A DNA stretch of 64,000 nucleotides from Larus michahellis (taxonomy: Eukaryota; Chordata; Aves; Charadriiformes; Laridae), in the NCBI RefSeq assembly GCF_964199755.1, contig NC_133901.1, positions 46,531,418-46,595,417 of the forward strand, written 5' to 3'. Shown in pieces: positions 36,701 through 48,872 of the stretch (its first letter is position 1; the number at the start of each line of letters is the position of its first letter). The position numbers were made by a program, and so were the translations under genes. The notes beneath the pieces are model-generated. The model was not told the origin of the DNA, did not search any database, and saw only the letters and a program-made list of their open reading frames with translations.

Positions 36701-38299
36701 TTCTGGAAATAAACTACTGCTATTCCGAAGCAGAGAGTGCGCTCCGGATTGCCAGACAAAAGCCCTGTAGGATCCGGTGCTCGTGCGGAGCTGCAGGCTG
36801 GAGCCACTGAACCAGCTCCTCTGCGGTGCAAACCTACACCGAGCCACGGGAAAGGCAGGAAGGAGCGCTGATTTATACCAGCTGAAGAGCTGACCCAGAA
36901 GCTGGAATAAATGGGCTTGATCTAGCAATTCCCAACATCCTCACACTCCAGCGGTATTAACGACCAATTAGGAGGCACTTTGTTTCCATACCGCAGCAGC
37001 AATAGCTTCAGCCCTCCCTTGAAAGCACACGAAAGGGCAGAGGGCAACAGCAGAGCGGAGAGATGACAAAATAAAGTGGGGAGAAACCAGGGACTTTTAG
37101 GAACCTAACTGCAAATCTTGTAGCAAAATGCAATTGGACAGAAGGGACTTGGTTTCAGATGTAAAGCTAGCTAAATAGGTGAAAGAGTTCTCTTTAAACT
37201 GTCATCATTAATTTAAGCCAAACTTAATTAAAAAAATAAACTGAAACAGCTGGGTGTAGGAAGTGGTGGGCTGACCTCAGTGCTGGGGCTGTTTGCCTTT
37301 TCTCCTTTTAAACCATTGTTCATCAGCTTCCACTTAAAGCAAACCAGAACCGTCAGACTAACCACAATCAAAACCATAGGGCTTGCTCGCATCTAATATT
37401 TCTCTCTCTGTTATGACATCCGTTAAAAGAAAGAAAGGAGTATCGTTGGAAAATCCCTCTTGCACGTTCGCAAGGTGCCAGACTACGTTACCTGAATGAG
37501 GGGACCAGTGAAACGTTTAAAGCCTCTAAAGCCTCTTCTATTCCAAAGGATCCTTGAACGTCCTTATGTGTTTATGACTTTTGGAAAACCCAATTTCTAC
37601 TCCTCGTTCTACATGAAATTCTGAATAAAAGCAAAAATACTGCTTCACCCTTGCCTTAGCCATTCTTTGTCACATGGAGATAAATAGTAAGGCTCTTTGG
37701 GGCAGGTACCATTTTATGTTGTGTGTTTTCAGAGCCTCCCCCCCCCCACATCTCTACCTGATATATCCATGCAAAAATGCAGTACGTATACAGGCTAACA
37801 CCTGAAAGGCAGTCTACTTCAGCTCCAGATGGAAAACAGTATACAGTTCCTCTGGCGGATAATTAAGGAGCATCATACAAAGCATCTAATTTACCTGAGG
37901 TAAGCCAGATAGAGGGAATTTGGTAAACCTGCCACAAAAACTTCCTGGTCTTCGTGTCACTCCTGCTAGTCCAACCCGATGGTGAGTCCGTTCCCGCACA
38001 GCTGTCACGGTGGAGCCCTCTCAGAGGAAAAGTCTATGTATGGCTCACCTACTATTGATTTTCTGTTGTAGGATGTCCAACAGTACATCTGTTTCCATTT
38101 GAAACTACTGCAGTGTATTGAAACTCATCAATTCTGCAGTAGGAGGAGATCAGTAACATAAAGCTCACTCCTATACACTTCACATACAGATCAAGTGATA
38201 GTTTCTGAGGGAAGTTATTCCACAAGTAATCAATTACCCTTGTGAAGGAAACAAGTTTCTCAGTTTTTTCTTAGCTGATAGCCACATGTGCCCTAAAGC
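33797..38299. other. Unique DNA, no supported gene
   Basis: Poly-T at 34114-34129, a C10 run at 37738-37747, and an AT-rich stretch at 34225-34350 (gggagaattaattaagggc) that may be conserved. A CTCF-like word with two mismatches lies at 34580. Frames are at most 87 codons. Confidence 0.5.
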
Positions 38300-38375
38300 A
38301 CATCCCTTTTACCTCAGTGGGACTTAGCAATACGGCTGAAGTTAATAACATGCTTAAGACCCATATTTCAAGAGT
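38300..38375. repeat. Possible fragment of an old 'acatgcttaa' palindromic repeat
   Basis: The words cctcagtgggacttagcaat, gaagttaataacatgcttaa and gacc follow the pattern of a widespread archosaur/turtle repeat (CAATGGGACTTA...CATGCTTAA...AAGTTAA). This is recalled from general experience of such genomes; the formal name is not known to me. Confidence 0.35.
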
Positions 38376-39639
38376 CTGAAAAGCTTGTAGAATGTAAATA
38401 ATCATCCTACCTTCACAGGGCTTGTCATAACTTAGTTGGCTCAGGCACCATAAAGTCAGTCAGGAGCAGTTATGTTTTACCACACAGAGCACCAAACTTA
38501 GAACACTGCACACAAAAAAGCAGGATGGACTAATGTAAGTTTTTGTGGTAGAGAGAACCCTTAGACTCACCCATCACGGTAACAAAATGTTGGTTACACC
38601 ACAGCGGGGAACACGGGTGCGTGCAGAGGTGCCGCATTCAGAGAGTTGCAACTGTTTGTGGTGTCTCGGTGACGTATTGCTACACCTTGGAATTGCTAAA
38701 GACAGTTCAAGCCAAATATCCCAATTTGCAAAACTTTGATTTTATTTCGAAGTATTCCCCCCCCCCCCCCAGTTTATCATGTCTGGATTCCCAGTACCAC
38801 GGTAGCAAAGCAGGAGGAGTTTCTGGCTGTTTTTTATGAGTTCTCCATTCCTTTTAAATTAGTCTAGCTAATGCATTTTTATCTCAATGACACTCGTCCT
38901 CCCAGCACACTGCCATGAGCTACCAGACTTGTCTAATGGCTTTGAAAACCCTACTGTCATATCTGGATCATTTCACACATTTAAAAGAACCATCTATCAA
39001 TTCACTGTTAAAAAAACCACATCAAACTATCAAACTCAAACCCATGATAGTTCTGTCTGTAGAAAGGAAACCGTGATCTGCCCATCCACAGAACTAAAGT
39101 TACTCCGTTTCTTTCTGTTCTGGTTAACTCCTACAAATCAGCTATAAACACCGTGGATGCGCTCGGACACGTGCAAGCCACCTCAGTGGGTCATGGGGAT
39201 GGAAACGGGAGCTTGTGCTGTAAAGGGAAAAGTGTTCCTCACCGCGGTGTCTGGGGACATCCCACCATGGCCTGAGGGAGTGTTTTCCTCGTGAAGCTGC
39301 TGGGCTGGATCATGGCTGGGCAAGTCCCAGAGTTTCTGTCCCCATGGTGTTGGTGGAGGGCGGGAACTGGGATTTAAGCCACCCGTAAACCTTGGTTTTG
39401 CCCGGCCCTTGCTGCGGGGGCATCTAGGAACCACCAGCTTAATGGCATGAGCTGCCTTCCCAGGCTCTGCAGCACGTCACGTAGTTGGAACAGTGGCAGA
39501 AAAAAAACCCCAGGACCATGGGATTTTTCTCTAAGAATCTTTGGAATCAATGTTCCAGTAAATCATCAGATTCTGAAGAATAAACAAGTTGTCCCAGGAA
39601 GAAGCAATTAATTTGTTTTACTCTTTGACCTGTTGAAAT
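38376..39639. other. Unique DNA with a C14 run
   Basis: Contains the poly-C run 38757-38770. Small frames only. Confidence 0.55.
38757..38770 (+). repeat. Poly-C run (14)
   Basis: Fourteen consecutive C. Runs of this length are rare compared with poly-A and are prone to sequencing error, so the exact length is uncertain. Confidence 0.85.
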
Positions 39640-40170
39640 GCAAAAATTGCTGTGGAATTTACTCTGTGGTGACAGGTTCTAGCAATGGAGCCGTCTCCAT
39701 TAGTGCTAGTGTTTTTCTAATTACAGCTATAAATAAAAGGTAACCTCCATCCTGATTCAAAATGGATTCCGCAGACTGTCAGGTGCATAGGTGATACGGT
39801 GGAGAGAGATGAATGCAGCAGCATTTGCATCATCATATTGACTTACAACTTGGGGGTTAATTGTTGCATTCTTTTGCCATGTATCGGGGCAGCCATTTTT
39901 AGTCATTTCCAAAATGCTAAAAAGAAACTTAACAGCTTCTCATTAGATTAGAATAGACAAGCTGCTCGAATCAACAATGGAATTTTATTAGGGATGCTCA
40001 AGTATAAAAACAAGAGCTTTTCATTTCGATATTGTATACTTTGCACTGTATTGATTTGCTTTTATTGATTTTTAATAAAAAAGTGTAAGTGTTTTTCCAA
40101 ATGGTGTAAATTAATTGTTATTGCGCCACAGAAAACAGAAGACTGCACCACAGTAATTAACATTTCCTGG
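39640..40170. promoter_or_regulatory. Candidate conserved enhancer-like element with octamer and SOX-type sites
   Basis: Over 500 bp of AT-rich, repeat-free sequence. It holds a perfect octamer core ATTTGCAT at 39823-39830, AACAATGG (SOX type) at 39973-39980, and TAATTG overlapping ATTGTT at 40112-40119, with TTTTATTGATTTTTAATAAAA between them. POU, SOX and homeodomain sites together are a feature of neural and pluripotency enhancers. Function and conservation are inferred. Confidence 0.4.
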
Positions 40171-43108
40171 CAAGGAATCTAAGCAAGCTAGCTGCTGAAA
40201 TGGGCTTTGAAGCATATTTTGACAGTACCACAAATGCTAGCATATGTCTGCGAGGCAGCGATGTGGCAGGCATGGCAATCACGGCAATCACTTTAACGAC
40301 CCAGAGAGAAGCAGGTGCCCTCCCGGGTAACACACAGCCCCGCGTCCATGAGCGCAGCTGGGGGATGAGCAGGTACCAGCCCTCCTCAGACCATCTTTCC
40401 ACAGCCGTCTGAGGGCAGCCGCATGGATGAAAGATAGAATGCACCAGTCATGTACCAGCTGCTTTGGAGACCACTTTAATCAAACAGCGGAGGTATGGCC
40501 CCTGTACCTTTCTGTTGCCTGCAGTTCTTGGCATCCACCCATTACTTTTTGTCATACCCACGTTGCTTTCTTTAGGTAAAAGGGGCTTCTTGACTGCTTG
40601 GCACACACCGAGGTCCTCATGGCTGGCAGGAGCTGCTGGACACTGCAATGGACTAAGGACCTTGGTCCTACCAAAGATGGGGAGACCAAAAAGCACTTAC
40701 AGCGGACATCTCCAATATCAGTGGGAACATGGAAATCAAAGAGAAGCACCTTTTCTTCTCCATGAGGTACCTTCAGAGAACTTGAGCAAAGTAGAATGAA
40801 GGCGATACAGCCAACTCCTAAAGTACTACAATTTAAGTAAGAAGGAAAAAAAAAAGGTAACTTCTTTCTATGTAATCAGTAAGGAAAGGGAGGCACAGAA
40901 AACTGAAAAGATTAATTAACAGCTGGGAGATGAATACTATTGTGTTAGCTGCTGCAACTTAAACACAACACAATTCTTTCTTTTGAGACCATCTACATTA
41001 CACAGTAATTATAAGCTATGTGTTACAAGAAAGGAAGCTCTCCTTAAATAACTTAAGCCACATCAAGTGACGGTGATAAATCAATTAATACAAAAGAAGA
41101 AAACTTGGTTGTGTGAAAAAAAGGTATACAGAGCTTTTCTTTTTATGAAGTAAATTAAAAGAAAATTTTAAACAAGCAAATAACATTTTACCTTAGCAAA
41201 ATGGCTCCAACTTAGTACATCAGTCAAAAACAGGAGCTGGCCTGCACATACCCTCAGACAGAACGTAACACCCACTGGCGAGGACTATCCCTGCAGCTGG
41301 AAGCGGCAGGGCACATCTTCATTCAATGGAAACTCCCTATGAATAGAGGATCTTTGCAGGAAGGGAGAGCCCAAACCAACCCTGCCTGCTGTAACCATCC
41401 AGGTCTCCAGGCTCACAGCTGAAAGAAGACTAACCCAGGAATCAGCATCCTTTTTGCATCTCAGGCACCTGGTTTATATCTCTTATCCTAAACTCCTCTC
41501 CCAGGGAAGCTTGAAGTGTTACTAACTCCTTGTTTGCAAGTTATCAGATGGAGACCCTACATCTAGGCAGAAGCTGAAAGACATTTTGTAACCAAGCAGA
41601 AGATTGCCATAATTGTGTTTTCTTTTCATTGGAAGTGATATAAAAGTGCAAATTGGTAGTGCTTTATGTTTTGTTCGGAGAGGCAGGGACAACATGAACA
41701 GGTTAGTCTGATCTCTCACCTACTTTTCCCAAAAGTGTAAATAAAGCTCAGGTCATTTCTGTATTCCCAACCCACAGCTGTCTTTTCCTCTTGTGCAGGG
41801 TCTACACATGAGGGTCTTGCTGTGGCATGCAAGTCAGACTCAAAAAGATTGTCCATATGTTATTTATGCTATGGTACATCTCATCAAGAAGTACCCATCT
41901 TTTTGTAAGAGCACCAGCGTGGTTCAACCACGGAGCAGAATTCGGTTCTGGAGTGTGCTAGAGGCTCCTTTTTGAAGTTTCTATTAGATGTGTTTCAATC
42001 AATTTGGACAATTGAATGAGGTATTTGTATCAAAATAAAATTCCCTGGCAAGGTGGTATCTTGCTATATAGTCTTCCTATCGTCAAATGTTAATCTTTGC
42101 ATATAAAGGGCAGTGACTGGTTTACGCATATTCCCAAGTAGTTCAGACATGCCGCTTATTGGTTGTTTAGAGGTGATCCCAAATCAAAGACTGAGATTCC
42201 CAAACCTTGAAATTTCAGGTAGATTTAGAAATAAAGGGAAAAAAAGCTATTCCATCAAACCAGTCTTTATATTAATGAGATGAGATAACTTATAATCAAA
42301 AATTTATTCTTTATGAATACTATTCTCTCAGTCAGTTTTCCAAAAGCCCTGTGACGGGGTGGATAACTCAGAAAGCTTTAGACCTGAAAAGCATGGGGTA
42401 TATGAGCAGCTGGTACAAATTAAAGGAGTTGTACTGTATTATGTCAGCCGAGAATCTGACATTCAGATTTTTGTCTCTGTTTTCGTAGAGCTATATTTGA
42501 TATCCAGAGCCTAAATCTGAGAAATTAGCAGCCAAACTCTTATTGATATTGGTACAAGACCGAGATGGGCAGGTCTGCCTTCAAACAAACTTGATAGAAG
42601 TAATCTGTCAGAAAAGCCACAAAAAATGCTAATATGGAAGTGAGAAAGATGAGACCTATATATGCAAGAGCAAAGCAACGGGTGGTTCCAGCTCCGCTTG
42701 GTAGAGCACTGTGTGATCACAAGTTTAGGAAGTCGTATCCCAATGGGCTGATACCAAATATGTTGATACTGTTAAGTGGATTAAGACATCATGGCGTTAG
42801 TCATGCAGATGATAAGGTTTTGTCACCCTAATGGTGATCTGTAGGAGAAAGAACGTTTGCCTGCAGAGGAGCTAAGACACACTAAAACTGCTCCGCAGTT
42901 GTACTGCTGTGATTCCCTGGTCAGGAGCTACTTCCACTGCTGAAAAGTTGAGGTCCAACAAAAAAGCCTCTGGCGGTCTTCGCTAGTGACTTCATGATGG
43001 CTTCAGACAAAGCCTTTCGCTTGAGAGAGGATATGAATTGAAACAATCTGGTAAAGAAAAACATTGAGTCAGAATTCAATAGAAGTGCAAATTTAAAAGT
43101 GTTGCACG
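40171..43108. other. Unique DNA, no supported gene
   Basis: Overlapping frames on both strands at 40157-40800 (at most 111 codons) without motifs. A-rich run near 40847. Nothing else recognised. Confidence 0.55.
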
Positions 43109-43122
43109 CCCCCCCCCCCCCC
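43109..43122 (+). repeat. Poly-C run (14)
   Basis: Fourteen consecutive C following gttgcacg; second such run in the window. Confidence 0.85.
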
Positions 43123-43219
43123 AACATTATTTTAATGAATGCATAGTTACAGGGTGACTATGTTATCTCACTTTTCTTGTGTCATTAACTGAGAAGAGAG
43201 TTTAAAAAAAAGTGTCCCC

Positions 43220-43620
43220 ACAGAAATCTTATTCATATGTTTTATTATATGCTCCAGCACGGGCACCACTTTAGTTTAATGGTGTGTTGGATGATGGTAC
43301 AAATTTATAGCCAAAGGTTTACATCACAGACAGCTGGAATGAATAACAATAAATTAATTTAAAGTGCTACAAAAGTGCTCCCCATAGTATGCAGTGCTTA
43401 TGTGCTCAAGGCTAATAATTTATAAATGCATGTCTTTTATAATCCTGATCTAAAGTCCTGAAAACAGCTAGTTAAAAAGCAGTCACATGACATAAATTAT
43501 TTTTATTAATATTTCAAATGCATGATTAGGGTGGGCACCATGGTCATTAGCATTAGATAGCTTTCATTTATGACCCAGTGCAATGAAGCAATAGCCAGAG
43601 AGAGAGAAACTAGCTAAGCA
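43220..43620. promoter_or_regulatory. Candidate conserved enhancer-like element
   Basis: Repeat-free, AT-rich sequence with an E-box CAGCTG (43331-43336), SOX-type AACAAT (43345-43350), ATTAAT (43353-43358), then TAATAATTTATAAATGCATG and a TTATTAATATTTCAAATGCATG region about 100 bp on. The density of such cores without tandem repetition is the strongest in the window. Conservation is inferred, not shown. Confidence 0.4.
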
Positions 43621-45589
43621 ACGGCACAACAACCATTGGGAGACTCGGGGGGGGTCATCTGCTGCTTCTTCTGCGTGATTTTTATATGCGAGTAATCATC
43701 ACAGCTATGTCTGTTTCCTTTCCTTTCGCTGGTCTCTTGTGTTTACCACGTTAGATACTCGCAAGGCCTGAAGAATGAAAGTATGTGCTGCTGAGTGCGG
43801 TCGGAAGCAGCAGTGCTCCTCGGGGTGGTTTTCCTTCCATCCCCAGACGCTGAACACCAGCAATGCGCAATGCCGTGAGGGGACTGGTCAAAGGATGCTG
43901 CAACGACTTCCCTCATTACAGCAGCAGTGCTAATTAATTTGAACACTGAGCTAGTACGAAACTTTCATACAAACTCTTGCTTGCGTAGGGTAGGTTACTG
44001 TAAAGCATTTGACCGGCTTTGAGGGGACACCACCACTTGTGGCTCTGTGTCTCTTCTTTAAGTGAAGTATTCGGGCAAACAAGTGGTTGCAGAAAAGCAT
44101 TGCGGAGCACAAGGGTAAGGCCAGGACAGAAGCTTCATTTCTGGGGTGGGGGACTATTATTTTGCCTGGGTAACCCAACATCTAGTCTTCGCTAACCCAA
44201 CATCCAGTCTTCTCTAGTGAAAGAGTATAGTCGCTATCACTGGGGATGCTAAAAGAGCAACCAGCTCAAAGACCTCAGGTAACATGTCATCTTCTCCCCA
44301 ATGCACTTCTCAGGCATACTCGCGCTGCAGGGATGTCACTCGCCTTAATACCACCCTTGTTTTCTCCAGGCAAATTTGGCTGCCTCTCACTTTTCTTGGT
44401 GAAACTCATTTATTTCTTAAAGTCATTAAGCTGAGGTTATAGAAGGAGTCTTTCACACCGAAAGTAGGATCATGAATAATTTCTGTGTCTCTCATTCTGG
44501 GCCGTTGCCATACCTTAGACTACATATTTGAATCTTGGCCGATTGAAAAAAAAATATGCACCACAAGCAACCCCATTCACTGCAGTGGTTCTTCTGGCAA
44601 AGCAAGCAGAGTGAGACACAAAGTGGGCAGCAGTATCATCATCTGCTCCCTCCGCTCCCTCTTTAAAGAAAAAAAATAATGCTTTCTGCGTTACACAGAA
44701 TGCAAACTTCTGAGTAACCACTGGCAATTAATTTTTTTTTCAGTATCACAAACGTCAGCAAACTCATACTCTCTCTCCTCTTCCTTTCCGGCTTTCTTTG
44801 GAAGTACTTTGTAATGGAACACATTTTTTCCAGAGGTCAATGGGGGCATATTTGCATTTTGATACGTTTTAAATTTTTGCCTCCAGCACGCCACTCAAAT
44901 GCACTGTGCTAATCAGAAGCAAGTAATGATCTCCCAGACACTTGAAGCGGGTGACTAGGCATATAAAAGCGCCTCGAAATGCGAAATTAGTGAGAGAGCA
45001 GTGCACGGTAAAAAAAAAATAAATAAAAAAGGGCAACGATGCTGGCAAAAGCAGTTTGGATTTGTAAGTTGAGGTTTTCTGCCTGGAATAAGCAGCTAAT
45101 GTGTTTATGTGCACTGCTGAAGTGATAAGGGGATGGGGGGGACTCCTGCATCAGCCGGCTGCGCTGACGGACTGCGGGTTTCTCTGAGCGTATCACTCGC
45201 ACGTCAGTATACTCAGAGGATGCATAAGCATTTCTGAGGGCTTTTTATGCCACCAGCGATACCTCGTGTTCTGAACAACCCAAATCCAAGCTTAGGCAGG
45301 ACCTAGAAAAATGGGGCAGCCCCCAAAGCATGGGTTTATCTGTGTGGAGGGCTTTTATTTTTAGCAGTAGGGGTAGCTTTACACTTGAACATGCCTGCCC
45401 CATGGCAGGGGGGATATATGGGAGAGAAAAAAATCCCCAGAACTCAGGAGATTATTTAATTTTTTATTATTTTTTTTTTTAAAGCACAAATGTCTTTGAC
45501 AGACAGAGTCGCAAGTAAACACGAGTGCTTCTCCACCAACCACCGCATCAGAAGAAAACCTCCTGATAAACTGTTGCTTATCAGATGTT
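43621..45589. other. Unique DNA with a 22-bp duplication
   Basis: Frames of at most 81 codons without motifs. A run of eight G near 43647, A-rich tract near 45009-45030 and T-rich tract near 45468-45481. Confidence 0.5.
44171..44214 (+). repeat. 22-bp tandem duplication
   Basis: Copies at 44171-44192 and 44193-44214 both begin taacccaacat and differ at two positions (T/C and G/T). Confidence 0.85.
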
Positions 45590-46440
45590 TTAAGATGCTG
45601 CTTCGGCAGCGACCAGCGAGGCAGAGTGCCTGTGGGGAGAGGGATGGAGACGCAGCCGGGCAGCCTGTGCGGGAAGGCGCCGTGACGAGCGCGCGTGTGG
45701 CTGCAAGTGACGGCAAATCTCACACAGCGCGAGAAAATGGCACACGGGCAAAACCGAGCTGCTCCAGTCAGTGTTTTGTACGTATTTGTAAGAGAAGGCA
45801 ACGAGAAGCTGCCGGGGGGAGAGCGAGAGACTGAAAAGACGAGGTAGGAATGACCAGGCAATCCCGTGGCTGGGCTGACAGCAGCGCACGGAAAGGAATC
45901 CGGGCAGCAGGGAAATCATTTAAAGCCATATCGATTCGCTTTGGAGGTGAGAAAAAGCAGATGCTCTCAGCTTCTGTGGAAAGGCTCCAACAGCAGCTAC
46001 AGCCGCTTCATTTATTGTTATTTGTTTATTTTTATTGTAACAACTTTAATGCACGCAGTAAACCCAAACCAGCCTGCACCTCTCGCTGCTTCCAGCTCTC
46101 CCCGCTCCGCCCCACACCAGGAGCTGCCATCAAAGCCTGCCCACAGCACAGCCAAGGGATCCCTCAGGCAAGGCAGGACAGGAAGATGGAGGAACAGAGG
46201 GAAGAAGGGAGGGGAGGGGATCAATGGCTGAAACCCAGTGGCTCTGGCCGTGTCCCGGTGCCGCAGCGAGACGGGAGCCTCTGAGGCGGCTGGGCAGAGT
46301 GGGAGCAGAGCCCGTCCATCTGCCTCGACAGGCAGCGTCCCGTCCTGGGGAGCACTGCCTGGCCACCGGCCTCGGCAGCGCAGGCAGCAAGAATGCCCAG
46401 GAGAGAAGGGGACCATGCTGCGTGGCACTGGCCCATGCAC
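45590..46440. promoter_or_regulatory. CpG-rich block, possible alternative promoter
   Basis: Two CpG-dense stretches, about 45600-45920 (about 17 CpG in the first 160 bp) and 46244-46390 (about 13 in 150 bp), are separated by an AT-rich interval. A donor-like GACGAG followed by GTAGGA occurs at 45843/45844 on +. A quadruplex motif lies at 46199-46219. No TATA box and no recognisable protein: frames of 144, 160 and 140 codons on both strands are unlike known families. It may be an internal promoter or a first exon of a non-coding transcript, or a CpG-rich patch with no role. Confidence 0.45.
46199..46219 (+). promoter_or_regulatory. G-quadruplex motif
   Basis: GGG at 46199-46201, GGG at 46207-46209, GGGG at 46211-46214 and GGGG at 46216-46219, with loops of 5, 1 and 1. 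Lies within the CpG-rich block. Confidence 0.55.
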
Positions 46441-46484
46441 CTAGAAAATAGGAGGGGAATTAGATGTGACACAGGAAAAAGAAA

Positions 46485-46718
46485 GAGGGTAGATTTAGAT
46501 TAGATATTAGGAAGAAATTCTTTACTGTGAGGGTGGTGAGACACTGGCACAGGTTGCCCAGAGAGGTGGTGGATGCCCCATCCCTGGAAGTGTTCAAGGC
46601 CAGGCTGGATGGGGCTTTGAGCAACCTGGTCTAGCGGGAGGTGTCCCTGCCAGCAGGGGGGCTGGAAATAGATGATCTTTAAGGTCCCTTCTAACCCAAA
46701 CCATTCTATGATTCTATA
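46485..46718 (+). mobile_element. CR1 LINE, 5'-truncated 3' end, sense orientation
   Basis: Begins in the CR1 motif gggtagatttagattagata, continues with ggaagaaattctttactgtg, the gtgagacactggcacaggtt block and aaggtcccttctaaccc, and ends ccattctatgattctata. The longest CR1 copy here (about 230 bp). Well preserved, so relatively young. It sits directly beside the CpG-rich block. Confidence 0.95.
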
Positions 46719-47837
46719 AAGATAAGGGGGTTTGATATTCTGTAGGAAATCTTACATTTTGGGGGAAAGACCCCTTGGGAGGGTTTCTCTACATGGAAAC
46801 ACTGCCAAGTGTTGCCTGCACTGTTCCCAGTGAAGAAAGCCCTGCATTAGGCTGGGGCCTTGCTCTTTAGATTTGTGCAGATACCTTAATTCAGCTCGTC
46901 CTTCATTTATTTAGCCAATGATCTAATTATAAAATCAATACAGAGACACTGTGGCTGAGATCTTCAAAATACTGCGTCTCTGGGAGCCAGATCCCTGTGA
47001 AGGTTTGGCCCAGGTGACTTACCCTCAGTCACAGAGCAAGCCCGATCCTCAGCCGAAGTTTCCCAGTCTTCCTCAGACTCAGATTTTCCCTTATGCATTC
47101 AGCTTATTTACCATGAAAGGCGTCTTCAGATCCATAAAATTCAATTCAAACTGTGTGAATGGTTACAGTTACGTAGTTCAGCATTTTCTAACATCAAAAA
47201 TTTTCATTTTCCATTTAAAAAGGAGCTAGACTTCACAACTAGACTTCGCAACATCCCTGGATAAGGGATGCCCAGGAACGTTTCCTTAAAAGTTGAAATA
47301 GTCCTGTTTTATTTCATCTGAAATTAAATTGGTATGTTTTTACTTTTTTTCTTGAAACAAAAACTAGATGCACTCCTGAAAAAAACGCCAATGACTCTCG
47401 TAGCTCTCACACCACCTTAGCTACCGTCCCATCCTTCCGTTTTCTACACCAAGAACCTCAAGTGTAACCACATGGGGATGCATGTGGGCTTGCTCACTGG
47501 CTTGCTCTTTCCTGACCATCGGCTGAGCAGTGTCTTATTTGTACGAATTATGAGTTGGGCTTAAAGCAGGTCAGAAAATTTCCATCGGAACAGTTTTCCT
47601 AAAGAAAATAGCTTTCAGATAGACGGCAATCTTTGTAAAAATATAAAATTCCATTTTTTCTGTAGAAAATGGGAATTCGGTTCAAAGTTTAATGTACACT
47701 TCACTGAAGATGCATGAAAAAAAGAGTAGATTCTTTTTTTATTGCAAATGAAAAAACTTCCATCGTGTTTTCAGTGAAAAAATAATCAAACAATGTCCTA
47801 ACTGGCACTAATTCCTGTTTTGTATTTGTTACGCTGA
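46719..47837. other. AT-rich DNA with repeated gaaaa/ttttc words
   Basis: A 13-bp tandem duplication occurs at 47226-47251 (ctagacttcacaa / ctagacttcgcaa). 47060-47780 has many near-complementary words such as gaaaatttcc and catcaaaaattttcattttc, suggesting an old palindromic element worn beyond recognition. No gene. Confidence 0.4.
47226..47251 (+). repeat. 13-bp tandem duplication
   Basis: Two adjacent 13-mers with one A/G difference. Confidence 0.75.
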
Positions 47838-47925
47838 TGAGTGTGAATCCAGAGTAAGTCCCTTGGCCTCAGTGAAGTTACTTTGATTTATACTGTTGTA
47901 AATAAGACTGAAATCTCAGACTATG
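47838..47925. repeat. Fragment of an old palindromic repeat family
   Basis: The words gaatccagagtaagtccctt, ggcctcagtgaagttacttt and gatttatactgttgtaa read as an imperfect inverted repeat: the left AATCCAGAGTAA pairs with the right TTACTTTGATTT. Same family as 13055 and 48811. The 119-codon frame over this segment (47883-48242) is not taken as a gene. Confidence 0.5.
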
Positions 47926-48810
47926 TGGTTGGTTCTTGTGATGAATATCTTTGCCTTCTAGGTACATACATACACAAAAAAAATAAAACAATAAGGCTTG
48001 ATGGATTCTGGGTCAGGACTGTTGTGAAGAGTCCTAACTCCCTGTGGATTCAGTTTCAGTATCGCTGGCCAGAACATGTCAAAATGTGGGAATTTATAAT
48101 TAAAAGTAAGAACATAAAGACAGTCAAGTATTTAAAAATAATTTACAACTATATTTTTATCAGCTACAATTTGAAAATCACCAGTGCTATACAGAACGCT
48201 GTCTCTATTTTAAAGGGTAGGTCCATTTCTTCCAGTAAATGAAACATATCCTAAAACATCTTTAGATGTGATGACAGATGAGTTTAACAGCATCTTAGCA
48301 ATGCTGAAAAGAGCCTTTGTGAGTCTTTAGATTTATTCGTAGACCAATACCTTTTCTCTTTCACCTCTTAAAAAAAAATACCCCTTTGTTTTAGATAAAG
48401 AAACAAAAATCACCACAAGATAGGGTGAGCGTCTTGCCTTCAGACAGCCACAAGCGATTTCCACAGAAGCTGAGCGTAGGCTACAAAGTCTTTGAATTAT
48501 CAGAAGTACTTCAGGATCGGGATTATGAGTCCATGGTAGTTGCACTGCATGGATTCAAGTGGAGAAATTCGGTATTAATATGCAAATGCTACTGGTTTGC
48601 AGGCCAGATCATTTCATCTAGGAGTATCAATTGAAATTATCACGACTGTTGCGCTGCGTTGGTTGACAGGTATCGACTTGAGCAGGAACTCTTGCATTCG
48701 GCTTTTAATGCTTTTTCAAAGTGGTGCCAAATGTTTAGACCTGATAAATGACTAATTGTGGGTGATTCTGGTTTCCAAGGCAAATAAATGAAATGAAGAA
48801 AACAGGATGA
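47926..48810. other. AT-rich unique DNA, nothing recognised
   Basis: Short frames without motifs; A-rich runs near 47975 and 48370. Confidence 0.55.
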
Positions 48811-48872
48811 GGGCAAATTCATCCTCGGTGTAAACTGACTGACTTCAGTGGTATTACACTGGAAATAGTTGA
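48811..48872. repeat. Fragment of an old palindromic repeat family
   Basis: gggcaaattcatcctcggtg, then gacttcagtgg and tattacactgg: the typical half-palindrome GGTGTAA...GACTTCAGTGG...TTACACTGG. Diverged copy. Confidence 0.5.

Noticed and set aside
45394..45412. cctgccccatggcaggggg, resembling part of CR1
   Set aside because: Only about 18 bases match and neither flank continues as CR1.
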